Positions 27,153-36,761 of a DNA stretch of 64,000 nt are shown piece by piece. This DNA comes from an uncultured Sutterella sp. (GTDB lineage: Bacteria; Pseudomonadota; Gammaproteobacteria; Burkholderiales; Burkholderiaceae_F): the NCBI GenBank assembly GCA_900757865.1, contig CAAEPH010000018.1, forward strand, positions 1 through 64,000, in the 5' to 3' direction. The translations under genes were made by a program, and so were the position numbers. The first letter of the stretch is position 1. Every line of letters starts with the position of its first letter. The notes under the pieces are model-generated. The model worked only from the letters and a program-made list of their open reading frames with translations. It was not told the origin of the DNA and made no database searches.

Positions 27153-27181
27153 TTGAAAGGCGTTGTGAAACGGGGTAAAGT
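27153..27181 (+). promoter_or_regulatory. Promoter of rnpB
   Basis: TTGAAA (27153-27158) and TAAAGT (27176-27181), 17 bases apart, predict a start about 8 bases before the first paired base of the RNA. Confidence 0.6.
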
Positions 27182-27195
27182 ATCGATCCTGATGT

Positions 27196-27509
27196 AGAAG
27201 TGTTTTAGACGATCGCTGGCAAGCTTGACTTGCGAGAGGAAAGTCCGGACTCCACAGAGCGCCGTAGCAGCTAACGGCTGTCCACCGTGAGGTGAGGATT
27301 AGAGCAACAGAGACGAGTCGAGAAGCTAGCTTCTCGGGTGAAACGGGCAATCTCTACGGGGAGCAACATCAAATAGGCAATCGTTGACTTGGCTCGAGTT
27401 GATTGCGGGTAGATGGCTTGAGGCGTTATGCGAATAGCGTCCTAGATGAATGATCGTCACTCTGTGAAGCCACCACAGGGAACATAATCCGGCTTATCGA
27501 AACACTTCC
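27196..27509 (+). ncRNA. rnpB: RNase P RNA, bacterial class A
   Basis: The catalytic RNA of RNase P, which trims tRNA 5' leaders. The universally conserved 5' block gaggaaagtccggactccac (27235 onward) and the 3' block cataatccggcttat (27483 onward) are both present. The closing helix P1 is formed by gaagtgttt (27197-27205) and aaacacttc (27500-27508), which sets the ends. A 12-13 bp terminator follows at 27529. No protein gene overlaps it; frames running through it are chance. Confidence 0.97.
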
Positions 27510-27528
27510 GCATCTCTCCCACTTCTAG

Positions 27529-27569
27529 CTGTCGCCTTAAGCTGATGAACTTAAGGCGACAGTTTTTTT
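27529..27569 (+). terminator. Terminator of rnpB
   Basis: Perfect 13-bp stem ctgtcgccttaag / cttaaggcgacag followed by seven T. Confidence 0.95.
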
Positions 27570-27583
27570 AGTGGTGAGGCGTG

Positions 27584-29686
27584 TTACGCTTTAGCGATGG
27601 CGATACGACTGTCAACGGCAATAGCCTCGCCAGAGCTGTCGGAGATCATCAAGGGGTTGATATCTAACTCTTCAATTTCAGGGAAGTCTCCCACAAGTTG
27701 AGAGAGTCGCAAAAGCGTTTCTTCGAGCTGACTGAGTTGGGCGGGGGCCTTACCTCTTACTTCACCTAGTAGTGGGAAGCTACGGATCTCACGGATCAGA
27801 TCTTTGGCATCCAAATCAGAAAGGGGAGCGAGCCGGAAGGCGACGTCTTTCATCACTTCAATAAAGATACCTCCTAGGCCAAACATAATCATGGGTCCGT
27901 ATTGAGGATCGGTGGCAATACCACTGACAAATTCTCGCGAACTTTGGATCATTTCTTGAATAAGCACCCCTTCCAAACCTTCAAGAAGCCCTTTGTCTGC
28001 TAACCGAGTCATCACGGCTTGGTATTCTTGACGCAGTTGAGCATCCGATCGGATATTGACGACGACGCCTCCAATATCTGTTTTGTGAGAGGTCGTTTTT
28101 GAGGTGATTTTCATGACAACGGGATAGCCGATGGCGTTGGCAACCTTAAGGGCTTCGTCCTCACTGTGCGCGAGTGCTTCGTGGCAGGTTCTTACGCCGT
28201 ACGCACGTAATACCTCCAAGCTTTCTCTCGTGCTTAATTGAAGGCGATTTTCGGCTCGCATTTGCTTGAGGACTGAAGCGACTGAGGCTTTGTCGACCTG
28301 AAAGCGTGGGAAGTTTTCTTTAGGGCGTTGGACCCACAGGCGTTGACGATTCAAGCGTTTGAGGGCTTGTACAGCCTCTTCAGCATACATATAAAACGGC
28401 ACTGAGAGCTGCTCTTCTCCGAGTTTTGAGAAGAAATCAGCAGTCGTCATAAAAACGCCAACAATGGGTTTGTCGGGGTAGTCGGCTTTGAGTTTAGATA
28501 ACTCACGTGCGACGTCGATATCTTTAAGTCCCAAGAATGGCAAATAAATCACGATAACCATATCAACGCCAGGATCAGCCAATACGCACGATACCGTGCG
28601 GCGATAATGCTCTAACGGAGCCGAGGCAATCATGTCGACGGGATTTTTAACCGAGGCGGCGGCTGGTAAAAAGTCGCGTAGGATGGCTTTGGTCTTGTCA
28701 GAGAGTTGGGCCATTTGCATGTGCGCTTCAACAATGGCATCCGTGGCCATAATGCCTGGACCGCCTGAGTTGGTCACAATGGCAATACGGTCGCCTTGGG
28801 GAATCGGACATTGACTAAAGACTTTAGCGCTTGAGAAGAGTTGCTGCAGACTCGACTCTCGAATAACACCACATTGACGCAATAGAGCATCGGCCGCTTT
28901 GTCTGCGCCAGCTAAGGCACCAGTGTGGGAGGAAGCGGCGCTTGCTCCTGCCGCTGATCTTCCTGCTTTTAGGGCTAAAACGGGTTTTTGTCGGGTGAGC
29001 TGAGAAGCGATTTTGCGGAAATTGCTTGGATTTTGGATGGATTCCATGTACAGCAGAATTTGTCGTACGTCCTTCTCGTCTTTCCAATAAGCTAGCGCAT
29101 CTTCGGCATTGATATCTGCTTGATTGCCAATGGAAATAAATTGCGCAAAGCCGAGATTAAGATCTTTGAGAATGTTCAAAATGCCTCCGCCGAGCGCCCC
29201 TGATTGAGACACAAAACCGATGTCACCTCGCTCTGGAAGGGCTTCAGCAAAACAGCCATCCATACGAATATCAGGATGGGTATTCACCACACCAAGACAG
29301 TTGGGACCAACGCAACGCATACCGTAAGCTTTTAAACGGCGACTAAGCTCACGCTCAAGCTCAAGCCCTTCGGGGCCAGTTTCTTTAAACCCAGCAGAAA
29401 TAATGCATAACCCGAGGATGCCTTTTTGGTGACACTCTTCGAGGGTGTTCAAGACGTGTTTAGCATTAATCACCAAAATGGCCAGATCAACGGGGCCGGG
29501 CAACTCGCTTACTGTTGGATACACGGGTAAGCCCGCTATCTCGCCTCCCTTAGGATTCACCAGATAGAGCTCGCCCTTATAACCGTAGTCGAGGAGGCGT
29601 TTCAGAATGTCGGATCCAATCGTGTGTTCGCGTGTTGATGCGCCGACAAGCGCGATCGAGCGAGGTTTCATTATTTTGTCAAGCAT
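27584..29686 (-). CDS. ADP-forming acyl-CoA synthetase (acetate-CoA ligase type)
   Basis: Enzymes of this family link acyl-CoA hydrolysis to ATP formation (or the reverse) through a phosphohistidine. The 700-residue protein joins the alpha part (CoA-binding domain and succinyl-CoA-ligase-like domains, about residues 5-450) with a C-terminal ATP-grasp beta part (about 480-695). The phosphorylated histidine is in SSHTGALAGA (about residue 256), and CVGPNCLGVVN is conserved. There is no GNAT domain, unlike PatZ/Pka protein acetyltransferases, so a metabolic role is more likely. The gene stands alone between rnpB and the dcw cluster. Confidence 0.9.
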   Translation of the reverse strand: MLDKIMKPRSIALVGASTREHTIGSDILKRLLDYGYKGELYLVNPKGGEIAGLPVYPTVSELPGPVDLAILVINAKHVLNTLEECHQKGILGLCIISAGFKETGPEGLELERELSRRLKAYGMRCVGPNCLGVVNTHPDIRMDGCFAEALPERGDIGFVSQSGALGGGILNILKDLNLGFAQFISIGNQADINAEDALAYWKDEKDVRQILLYMESIQNPSNFRKIASQLTRQKPVLALKAGRSAAGASAASSHTGALAGADKAADALLRQCGVIRESSLQQLFSSAKVFSQCPIPQGDRIAIVTNSGGPGIMATDAIVEAHMQMAQLSDKTKAILRDFLPAAASVKNPVDMIASAPLEHYRRTVSCVLADPGVDMVIVIYLPFLGLKDIDVARELSKLKADYPDKPIVGVFMTTADFFSKLGEEQLSVPFYMYAEEAVQALKRLNRQRLWVQRPKENFPRFQVDKASVASVLKQMRAENRLQLSTRESLEVLRAYGVRTCHEALAHSEDEALKVANAIGYPVVMKITSKTTSHKTDIGGVVVNIRSDAQLRQEYQAVMTRLADKGLLEGLEGVLIQEMIQSSREFVSGIATDPQYGPMIMFGLGGIFIEVMKDVAFRLAPLSDLDAKDLIREIRSFPLLGEVRGKAPAQLSQLEETLLRLSQLVGDFPEIEELDINPLMISDSSGEAIAVDSRIAIAKA

Positions 29687-29870
29687 GGTTTAACCCGTTT
29701 GGGAAAGCGTTGAGACGTTAACGCAAAGGCGGTTTCAAAAGAGACTATTGAGCAATGGGCTCTTTTCAACAGAAGGACTCTGTTGAGATTCCAATTAACG
29801 ATACATGTTTCTAGAAGAAAAAACAACGCATCAGCGGTGGGTACAGAGTTGAAAAAAAGCGCAAACATCC

Positions 29871-29900
29871 TTGACCGTACGGGGCTCGAATGCTTAAAGT
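29871..29900 (+). promoter_or_regulatory. Promoter of the dcw cluster
   Basis: TTGACC (29871-29876) followed after 18 bases by TAAAGT (29895-29900), the same -10 sequence as the rnpB promoter. It leads directly into the TGGNA boxes and mraZ. Confidence 0.55.
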
Positions 29901-29902
29901 AT

Positions 29903-29927
29903 TGGGACTAAGTGGTAAAAAGTGGGA
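29903..29927 (+). promoter_or_regulatory. MraZ operator boxes
   Basis: TGGGA (29903), TGGTA (29913) and TGGGA (29923) recur with exact 10-base phase just downstream of the -10 box, the pattern known for MraZ autoregulation (TGGG repeats with 5-base spacers). Confidence 0.75.
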
Positions 29928-29989
29928 AAGTGTTACTACAGGTTTTATAGCCCCCCTTTTTAGACTTGGCATGGATAAAAGGAAAGGAC

Positions 29990-30412
29990 GTGTTTCAGGG
30001 CACATCATTGCTGACGCTAGACCAAAAGGGACGACTCCTTATGCCGTCACGCTATAAGGACGTGCTCGTTGAGTCGTGTGCTGGAGAGTTAACACTGACG
30101 CGTCATCCCGATGGATGTTTAGTGCTATATCCTCGACCTTGTTGGGAAAGTAAACGCGCACAAATCGTGGCACTACCTAATAGTGCTCGGGGTTTAGTGC
30201 GTCTGATTTTAGGCTCAGCCGTTGATGTGGTTTGCGATAAAGTTGGTCGCGTTTTGATTCCTCAGGAACTACGGACAATGGCTGGACTTGATCGGGAGGT
30301 GGCGATGGTAGGCATGGGAGAGCACTTTGAAATATGGGATCGCTCAACGTGGTTAGCTTTATGCCAGGACGTCTCTCGTGTGGATCTCGAGAGTATTGAC
30401 TTTACCTTTTAA
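29990..30412 (+). CDS. mraZ: Division/cell-wall cluster regulator MraZ
   Basis: MraZ is a ring-forming AbrB-fold DNA-binding protein that represses the dcw promoter. GTG at 29990 gives 140 residues starting VFQGTSLLTLDQKGRLLMPSRY, the family start, with AAAGGAAAGG as ribosome site at 29978-29987; an ATG frame from 29966 adds eight residues. Both SpoVT-AbrB halves are seen (GRLLMPSRYKDVL near residue 17 and GRVLIPQELR near residue 89). It is the first gene of the cluster and sits after its own predicted operator. Confidence 0.95.
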   Translation: MFQGTSLLTLDQKGRLLMPSRYKDVLVESCAGELTLTRHPDGCLVLYPRPCWESKRAQIVALPNSARGLVRLILGSAVDVVCDKVGRVLIPQELRTMAGLDREVAMVGMGEHFEIWDRSTWLALCQDVSRVDLESIDFTF

Positions 30413-30433
30413 CTATGTTGGCCGAAGCTCAGA

Positions 30434-30469
30434 GGGGGATAAAGGAGTTTCGGATTTTCCCCCGTTTTA
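30434..30469 (+). terminator. Hairpin between mraZ and rsmH
   Basis: Arms gggggataaa and ttttccccc (one bulge) followed by gtttta. It could attenuate read-through into the cluster; the loop is large and the T-run short. Confidence 0.4.
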
Positions 30470-30512
30470 TGGATGATGTTGCTTCCTAATTATTAACAAA
30501 GAGTTTGTCCAA

Positions 30513-31484
30513 GTGTCAGATACCACCGAGTCATTTACCCATATTTCCGTTCTTGGCGAAGAGGCCCCGGAGGCGCTAGTTGTCAACCCAGATGGCCTAT
30601 ACATTGACGCGACATTCGGACGTGGAGGCCACTCGCGTCGTATTTTGCAAAAACTCTCTTCTGCGGGGCGGCTTATCGCGTTCGATCGTGACCCCGAGGC
30701 TATCCAAGCGGCTGCGTCGCTCAAGGACGCTCGATTCCGCATTATTCATCGTCCGTTTTCGCAGATGAGCGAAGCGTTAGCCAACTTGGGTATACATGAG
30801 GTCGACGGTGTTTTCCTAGACATTGGGGTTTCCTCTCCACAAATTGATGATGCCACTCGTGGATTCTCGTTTCGTTACGATGGCCCCTTGGATATGCGCA
30901 TGGACACCACCACCGGGCAGACGGCGGCAGAGTGGTTGCAATCGGCTTCCGAGGCGGAGATTAAGCGTGTTATTCATGTCTATGGTGAAGAACGCTATGC
31001 GGGAGCGATTGCACGGGCTATTGTAAAAGCCCGTCAAACGCAACCCTTCACCCATACATTGGCGTTGGCCAATTTGGTGGCCAGTGTTGTTCCTAAAAAC
31101 TATAAAGATCCCCATCAACATCCCGCCACACGAACGTTTCAGGCCATACGCATTGAAATCAATCATGAGTTAGACGAACTCCGAACGGCCCTGGAGAGGG
31201 CAACAGCTTTATTGGTTCCTCAGGGGCGTTTGGCTGTGATTACGTTTCACAGCCTAGAAGATCGGGTGGTGAAACAGTTTTTTGAGGACAAGGCCCATCC
31301 AGAGCGTCAAATTGATTCTCGTCTGCCTCTGACTAACGACCAACTTCCTCAGCCTCTGTATGACAGCCTTCAGCGTATACGCCCGAGTCGTGAGGAAGGG
31401 GAGCGTAACCCTCGTTCGCGGTCGGCTATTTTGAGGGTGGGGGTGAGGACAGCGACTCCTTACTTAGGTGAGGTGAAACCATGA
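30513..31484 (+). CDS. rsmH: 16S rRNA (cytosine(1402)-N4)-methyltransferase
   Basis: RsmH (MraW) methylates N4 of C1402 in 16S rRNA, using S-adenosylmethionine. The product is 323 residues, starting at GTG 30513. The SAM site TFGRGGHSRRIL is at about residues 35-46, followed by FDRDPEA and the DIGVSSPQID signature, and NHELDELRTALERA further on. The stop overlaps ftsL by four bases (ATGA). Confidence 0.97.
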   Translation: MSDTTESFTHISVLGEEAPEALVVNPDGLYIDATFGRGGHSRRILQKLSSAGRLIAFDRDPEAIQAAASLKDARFRIIHRPFSQMSEALANLGIHEVDGVFLDIGVSSPQIDDATRGFSFRYDGPLDMRMDTTTGQTAAEWLQSASEAEIKRVIHVYGEERYAGAIARAIVKARQTQPFTHTLALANLVASVVPKNYKDPHQHPATRTFQAIRIEINHELDELRTALERATALLVPQGRLAVITFHSLEDRVVKQFFEDKAHPERQIDSRLPLTNDQLPQPLYDSLQRIRPSREEGERNPRSRSAILRVGVRTATPYLGEVKP

Positions 31485-31870
31485 AACGCATGGGGTTGTT
31501 GCAGGTCCTATTTTTGTTGGGGTTGACGATCTTGGTGGTCGGTCTTGCTGTGACGTTAGTCAAACAACGCTACGAGATTCGCACGCTCTTTGTCGAACAT
31601 GAGCGAGCGGTGGACGTTGGACGTCGGTTGTCGGATGATCAGGCCGATTTGTTGTTGCGCATTCGCCGTGCTGCATTGCCAAGTAACATCCTGCAGGGGG
31701 CCGACGCTCTTGGGCTTGATGGCGCAAAAAGTGAAAATACGGTGAGCATTGTGATGGATGACAATCACCGAGTAACGGCTGTCGATTTTGATGTGGAAAC
31801 CCATCACAGTGTCGACGCTTCGACAAGTGACAATGCGAAGTCGACTCATGCCAAAGAGGTCAACCCATGA
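31481..31870 (+). CDS. ftsL: Cell division protein FtsL
   Basis: FtsL is a bitopic inner-membrane protein that forms the FtsQLB complex and activates septal peptidoglycan synthesis. The 129-residue product has a short cytoplasmic start, one membrane helix (about residues 6-26, LLQVLFLLGLTILVVGLAV) and a periplasmic part with heptad character. Sequence conservation is low in this family; the call rests on size, topology and position between rsmH and ftsI, with ATGA overlaps at both ends. Confidence 0.9.
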   Translation: MKRMGLLQVLFLLGLTILVVGLAVTLVKQRYEIRTLFVEHERAVDVGRRLSDDQADLLLRIRRAALPSNILQGADALGLDGAKSENTVSIVMDDNHRVTAVDFDVETHHSVDASTSDNAKSTHAKEVNP

Positions 31871-33690
31871 CTCATCCGATCGTTTCTTGGCTTGAGGATA
31901 AAGCTATCCAAATATGGGATTTCTTTGGGCGTTTGCTCGCACAAGATCGTATGGCTCGTAAGGCTAAGCCAGAGCGAGAAGCAGACCCTCTGATTGTTAT
32001 CCCCATTCCAGCAGGGCGCAGTTACTTTGCGTTTACCTGTATCGTGATCGCTTTTATTGTGCTGCTTATCCGTGTGGGTTATTTGCAAGTGGTCAACAAT
32101 GACTTCTTGAAAAATCAGGGTGAGATCCGTTACGCTCGAACGATTTCTATAGAAGGGGCTCGTGGCAATATTGTGGATCGTAATGGAGTGGTGTTAGCCT
32201 CAAGCCAGCCGAGTCGAAGCATTTGGGCAGACCCTCAGTTTGTTGACTTTGGTGAAAAAGAGAAGTTTCAAGCCTTGGCTAAAGCTCTCAATATGCCCTA
32301 CGAGGAAGTTGTGGGCAAAATTCGAAAAGCCGGGGCGAAGAACTTTGTCTACCTTGCACGAAATTGTGATCTGGAGGTAGGAGAACGTATTCGCGAGCTC
32401 AATATCTCCGGTATCGGTATTACGCCTGAGAGCCGTCGACAATACCCCGATGGTCCAGTCATGGCGCATATTCTGGGCTTTACAGACTGGGGCGAACATG
32501 GGCAAGAGGGCGTGGAACTCGCTAAAGATTACGTTCTCTCTGGTCAGACGGGGGCCCGGCGTGTGATTCGAGATCGCCATGGTCGTATTGTTGATGACGT
32601 ATGGACCAAAGAAGCAGAGCCGGGACAAGACGTACAACTCTCGATTGATTCTCGGGTTCAGTTTATTGCCTATGAAGCTCTGCAGAAAATGGTGAAAGAG
32701 TCGGAGGCATTGGCTGGAGCCGTTGTGGTTGCCGATGTGAATACGGGCGAAATTATTGCGCTAGTGAATGAACCAACCTACGACCCTAACGACCGTTCTA
32801 CGGTGCTCTTTGAGCGTATGAGAAACCGTGTCATGACCGACCAATTTGAGCCGGGCTCCACGATGAAGCCTTTTGCTATTGCCAAAGGGTTGGATTTGGG
32901 GATTGTAGACCTCCTTACCACAATACAAACAGCCCCAGGGCGGCTTACCATAGGCGATCGTACGATTGGAGATACTCACAACTATGGGTTACTGACGGTA
33001 GCTGAAATTGTGGCCAAATCCTCCAACATTGGTACCGCTAAAATTGCGCTAGAAATTTCGCCCAGTGTGCTCTACGACATGTATACGGCTTTGGGCTTTG
33101 GACGTGCGCCCCAGATTGGCTTCCCAGGGGCCGCCTCAGGACGGTTACGCCCAGGAAAGTCCTGGCGCCCAATTGAACAAGCCACCATCTCTTATGGTCA
33201 CGGGGTGTCGGTATCGTTGATTCAGCTTGTAAGGGCCTATACGGCGCTAGCTCGAAACGGTGATGTAATTGACTTGACGCTCTTTAAACGCCCCGAAGGT
33301 GAGGAGGTTAAGGGTGTACAAGTTTTTAAGCCCGAGACGGCACGACGTATGCGCGCCATGATGATGGATACCGTTCGAAAAGGAGGCACTGCTTCCAGAG
33401 TCAAGATTGAGGGTTACACCGTGGCGGGTAAAACCGGAACGGCATACAAACCCAAAGACGGTGGCTACAGCCGAGAGGTGGTGGCAAGTTTTGTGGGTAT
33501 TGTGCCTGCAACACAACCACGGTTTATTGTGGCCGTCATGATTGACGAGCCCAAACGTGGTCGTTACGGCGGACGTGTGGCGGCCCCAGTCTTTAATGAG
33601 GTCGCCGAAGGCGCATTGAGAACGTTGCTGGTGAGCCCCGACGATAAATTACCCGCGGGGAGCGGATTACTCACTCGGGTTAAGAAATAA
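31867..33690 (+). CDS. ftsI: Septal peptidoglycan transpeptidase (PBP3)
   Basis: FtsI cross-links septal peptidoglycan. The 607-residue class B penicillin-binding protein has one N-terminal membrane helix (about residues 55-75), a PBP dimer domain, and a transpeptidase domain with STMK (EPGSTMKPFAIA, about residue 330), SSN (AKSSNIGTAK) and KTG (VAGKTGTAYKP). It overlaps ftsL by four bases and is followed by murE after about 37 bases. Confidence 0.97.
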   Translation: MTHPIVSWLEDKAIQIWDFFGRLLAQDRMARKAKPEREADPLIVIPIPAGRSYFAFTCIVIAFIVLLIRVGYLQVVNNDFLKNQGEIRYARTISIEGARGNIVDRNGVVLASSQPSRSIWADPQFVDFGEKEKFQALAKALNMPYEEVVGKIRKAGAKNFVYLARNCDLEVGERIRELNISGIGITPESRRQYPDGPVMAHILGFTDWGEHGQEGVELAKDYVLSGQTGARRVIRDRHGRIVDDVWTKEAEPGQDVQLSIDSRVQFIAYEALQKMVKESEALAGAVVVADVNTGEIIALVNEPTYDPNDRSTVLFERMRNRVMTDQFEPGSTMKPFAIAKGLDLGIVDLLTTIQTAPGRLTIGDRTIGDTHNYGLLTVAEIVAKSSNIGTAKIALEISPSVLYDMYTALGFGRAPQIGFPGAASGRLRPGKSWRPIEQATISYGHGVSVSLIQLVRAYTALARNGDVIDLTLFKRPEGEEVKGVQVFKPETARRMRAMMMDTVRKGGTASRVKIEGYTVAGKTGTAYKPKDGGYSREVVASFVGIVPATQPRFIVAVMIDEPKRGRYGGRVAAPVFNEVAEGALRTLLVSPDDKLPAGSGLLTRVKK

Positions 33691-33727
33691 CAACGAAACA
33701 AGTCGCTACCAAGGTTGGTTAACGAAG

Positions 33728-35251
33728 GTGAGCGAAAAAAGAAGGATCATGAAAATAAATATCGATGAAATCGTTGCTTGGTTGCAGACGGTTGCCCATG
33801 AAGGTAACCATCTACGCCTTGATAGCCGTGAAGTTCAGCCAGGTGACGTCTTTGTGGCGCTCAAAGGTCAGAAAACCGACGGCCGTACTTTTATCCCTGT
33901 AGCCGTGGCTCGGGGGGCTGCCGCGGTGCTGATGCAAAGTGAGGTCTCTTCGAGCAATATCCCAACAGGAAACGGTGTACCAACACTTTCAGTGCCCGAT
34001 TTAAATCGCCACTTGGGTGTGATCTCAGCCCGTTTTTATCATGATCCTACACGGCATATGAGAGGCATTGCTGTGACAGGGACAAATGGCAAGACAACGA
34101 CGACACACTGGATTGCTCATCTGTTAACGGCACTGGGAGAACCGTGCGCTGTTTTGGGTACAGTGGGGGCTCATCTCGGCGCCCAACAATTTGATGCCCC
34201 GGAACTCACCACGCCGGATGCGGTGAGCCTGCAACGTTTGTATGCGCAAGTGAAGGCGGCGGGAGCTCGTGCTTTTGCTATTGAGGCGAGTTCGGTAGGC
34301 CTTGAGCAAGACCGCATGAAGGGGTCGCATTTTGAGGTCGCTGTCTTTACCAATTTGACACGTGATCACTTGGATTATCACAAGACCATGGAAGCCTATG
34401 CGGAGGCAAAGGCGAAATTGTTTGTCTGGCCGAGTTTGAAAGCGGCGGTGATTAACTTGGATGACCCGACATCCACACTGATGTTGGATAGCGCCAAACG
34501 TCATGGCGCCCAAATTTGGTGCGTGAGTCAAAATCGTGAATGTGAAGCTCAGGGGCACTATTTAGTGGCTCAAAATGTTCGCCTGCACGGAGACAGTACT
34601 CTTTTGACGCTGGTCTATCAAGAGCAAACCCAAGAGGTACGGTTGCCTGCCGTGGGGCGTTTCAATGTATCGAATTTACTTGAGGCCGTGGCCAGTGTGA
34701 TGGCACTGGGATATTCATTGCGAGATATTGCGCCGTGGATACAGACCATGCCGTGCCCACCGGGCAGAATGGAGTTGGTGTTGTCAACAGACGCCCCCAT
34801 GGGGGTTGTCGACTACAGTCATACGCCTGATGCACTTGAGAAAGCGCTTCAAACACTTAGAGAAGTCGCCCAAGAAAGACAGGGAAAACTTTGGGTGGTC
34901 TTTGGTTGTGGTGGTGATCGAGACCGAGGTAAACGTCCCATCATGGGTGCCCTTGCCAAGGAACTGGCCGATTACGTCATCGTAACAAGCGACAATCCTC
35001 GCACAGAGGATCCCCAAGCCATTATTAAGGATATTCTTCAGGGAAACGAGGGCTTAAAGGTGATCGCTGATCGCCAAGAGGCCATTCGTCAAGCCATTCT
35101 TGAAGCGAAACCCGATGATGTGGTACTGGTGGCAGGCAAGGGCCACGAAACGTATCAGATTATTGGAACGCAGAAGCATCACTTCAGTGATGTCGAGGTG
35201 ATTCGTGCAGCTTTCAACGATCGCCGTATCGCGACAAAACAGGGGCAATAA
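33728..35251 (+). CDS. murE: UDP-MurNAc-L-Ala-D-Glu:meso-diaminopimelate ligase
   Basis: MurE adds meso-diaminopimelate to the peptidoglycan precursor. The ATP motif GTNGKTTTTHW is at about residues 118-128, and DNPRTEDP near residue 420 is the meso-DAP-specific motif (lysine-type enzymes differ), so DAP-type peptidoglycan is expected. The start is either GTG 33728 or ATG 33749, neither with ideal spacing. The stop shares one base with the murF start. Confidence 0.96.
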   Translation: MSEKRRIMKINIDEIVAWLQTVAHEGNHLRLDSREVQPGDVFVALKGQKTDGRTFIPVAVARGAAAVLMQSEVSSSNIPTGNGVPTLSVPDLNRHLGVISARFYHDPTRHMRGIAVTGTNGKTTTTHWIAHLLTALGEPCAVLGTVGAHLGAQQFDAPELTTPDAVSLQRLYAQVKAAGARAFAIEASSVGLEQDRMKGSHFEVAVFTNLTRDHLDYHKTMEAYAEAKAKLFVWPSLKAAVINLDDPTSTLMLDSAKRHGAQIWCVSQNRECEAQGHYLVAQNVRLHGDSTLLTLVYQEQTQEVRLPAVGRFNVSNLLEAVASVMALGYSLRDIAPWIQTMPCPPGRMELVLSTDAPMGVVDYSHTPDALEKALQTLREVAQERQGKLWVVFGCGGDRDRGKRPIMGALAKELADYVIVTSDNPRTEDPQAIIKDILQGNEGLKVIADRQEAIRQAILEAKPDDVVLVAGKGHETYQIIGTQKHHFSDVEVIRAAFNDRRIATKQGQ

Positions 35252-36684
35252 TGAAAACAACGTCATCTCAGACAGAGCAAGGAAGAGTTCGCGCGAGTCT
35301 GTTTTCGCTTCCGACCATTTTATGGCCCTGGTTATCGATGGGTATTCTGAAAACGGTGCAGGGGCCTCAAACGCTATCGCTCTCCATCAATGGGGCAAGT
35401 ACGGACACCCGTGTGATCCAACCAGGTAATCTTTTTTTCGCCCTCAAAGGTGAGCGATTTGATGGCCACGATTTTGTTGCTGTGGCACTCAATCAGGGAG
35501 CAGCCGCAGTCGTCGTTGATCATGTGGTCGAAAGCGTAGTGGGCCTACAAATCGTTGTTTCGGATGTTAAGCGTGCTTATCAACTTTTTGCCGCTTCGTG
35601 GGGCCTTGATCGTACGCAAGAGCGTCTCATGGTGGCAGGTAGCAACGGAAAGACGACGACCACACAGATGCTCATTCAAGTTTTGCGTGAGGCTTATGGC
35701 GAACGGGTTTACGGCACGCAAGGCAACAACAATAACGATATTGGTGTAGCAAAAACGCTTCTAGAGACGCCCGCTGAAGCGGATACTGTCGTGGTCGAAG
35801 CGGGAATAAGCCATCCAGATGACATGCTGGTGTTGGCGCAGACGGTGTTACCGACCGCGGTGTTGATCACGAATGCTCAACGGGAACATCAAGAGTTTTT
35901 GGCGAGTCCCCATGCCAGCGCCCTTGAAAACGGGAAATCGATGCTGCCGTTTTATACCCGATGCGCGGTTTTGCCTTTAGATGATCCAGAATATGACACG
36001 TGGAAAGCACAGGCGGATCGTTTGGGAGTGCGCGTGCTGACGTATGCGCTGCGAGATGAACAATCCCATAGCGCAAACGAACAGAAAGCGGACTATGAAG
36101 GCATCTATACAGAGGAAGGCTTGCGCGTGATGGCCGAAGGGGAAGCGTTCGATATACCCTTATCCATTTCCGGCCGACACAATGCGCATAACGCCCTAGG
36201 GGTCTATGCCATGGCCAAAGGGTATTTGGGGGCACCTAGGGACAAAATACAGGCGGCGTTATCGGCCTTTAAACCACTCTCCGGGCGAGGGCAGGTGTAC
36301 AAAACGCCCGATCAACGTTTGGTGGTGATCGATGAGGCGTACAATGCCAATCCCGATAGCGTCCGTGCTGCGATGCGGGTGTTAGCGGCTCGAGCGGAGA
36401 CGCCTAAAACACTGGTGCTGGGAGACATGGGCGAAGTGGGGCAACATTCTCGCGAGTATCATGCAGAAATCGGCGAGTACGCCAAAGCGCTTGGGCTCGA
36501 CCATTTAATCGTGATTGGCCCAGAAAGTCGAGAAGCTGCTCGGCATTTTGGACCCAAAGCGGTGATCGTGGACTCTCAAGAAGAGGTCATGAAATATTTG
36601 TCAACGATGACGGGTGTAGTGACGATTAAAGCCAGTCACTATATGCGGTTAGATCGGTTGGTAAAAGCCCTAGTCACTCCATAG
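35251..36684 (+). CDS. murF: UDP-MurNAc-tripeptide:D-alanyl-D-alanine ligase
   Basis: MurF adds D-Ala-D-Ala to complete the UDP-MurNAc-pentapeptide. The product is 477 residues with GSNGKTTTTQML (about residue 130), VEAGISHPDDM and NAQREHQEFL motifs and the C-terminal ligase domain (VIDEAYNANPDSVRAAM). Coupled to murE by a TAATG overlap. A short N-terminal extension of about 35 residues precedes the first conserved block. Confidence 0.96.
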   Translation: MKTTSSQTEQGRVRASLFSLPTILWPWLSMGILKTVQGPQTLSLSINGASTDTRVIQPGNLFFALKGERFDGHDFVAVALNQGAAAVVVDHVVESVVGLQIVVSDVKRAYQLFAASWGLDRTQERLMVAGSNGKTTTTQMLIQVLREAYGERVYGTQGNNNNDIGVAKTLLETPAEADTVVVEAGISHPDDMLVLAQTVLPTAVLITNAQREHQEFLASPHASALENGKSMLPFYTRCAVLPLDDPEYDTWKAQADRLGVRVLTYALRDEQSHSANEQKADYEGIYTEEGLRVMAEGEAFDIPLSISGRHNAHNALGVYAMAKGYLGAPRDKIQAALSAFKPLSGRGQVYKTPDQRLVVIDEAYNANPDSVRAAMRVLAARAETPKTLVLGDMGEVGQHSREYHAEIGEYAKALGLDHLIVIGPESREAARHFGPKAVIVDSQEEVMKYLSTMTGVVTIKASHYMRLDRLVKALVTP

Positions 36685-36761
36685 CGGAGCCTTTTACCTT
36701 AATCAACGATATCACGCCAATAAGGCGCTAGATTTGAGGCGTTAGTCATTCAGGATTCATT

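Noticed and set aside
27102..27350. 82-codon frame on the - strand across the start of rnpB
   Set aside because: The DNA is the RNase P RNA gene and its promoter; the frame is chance.
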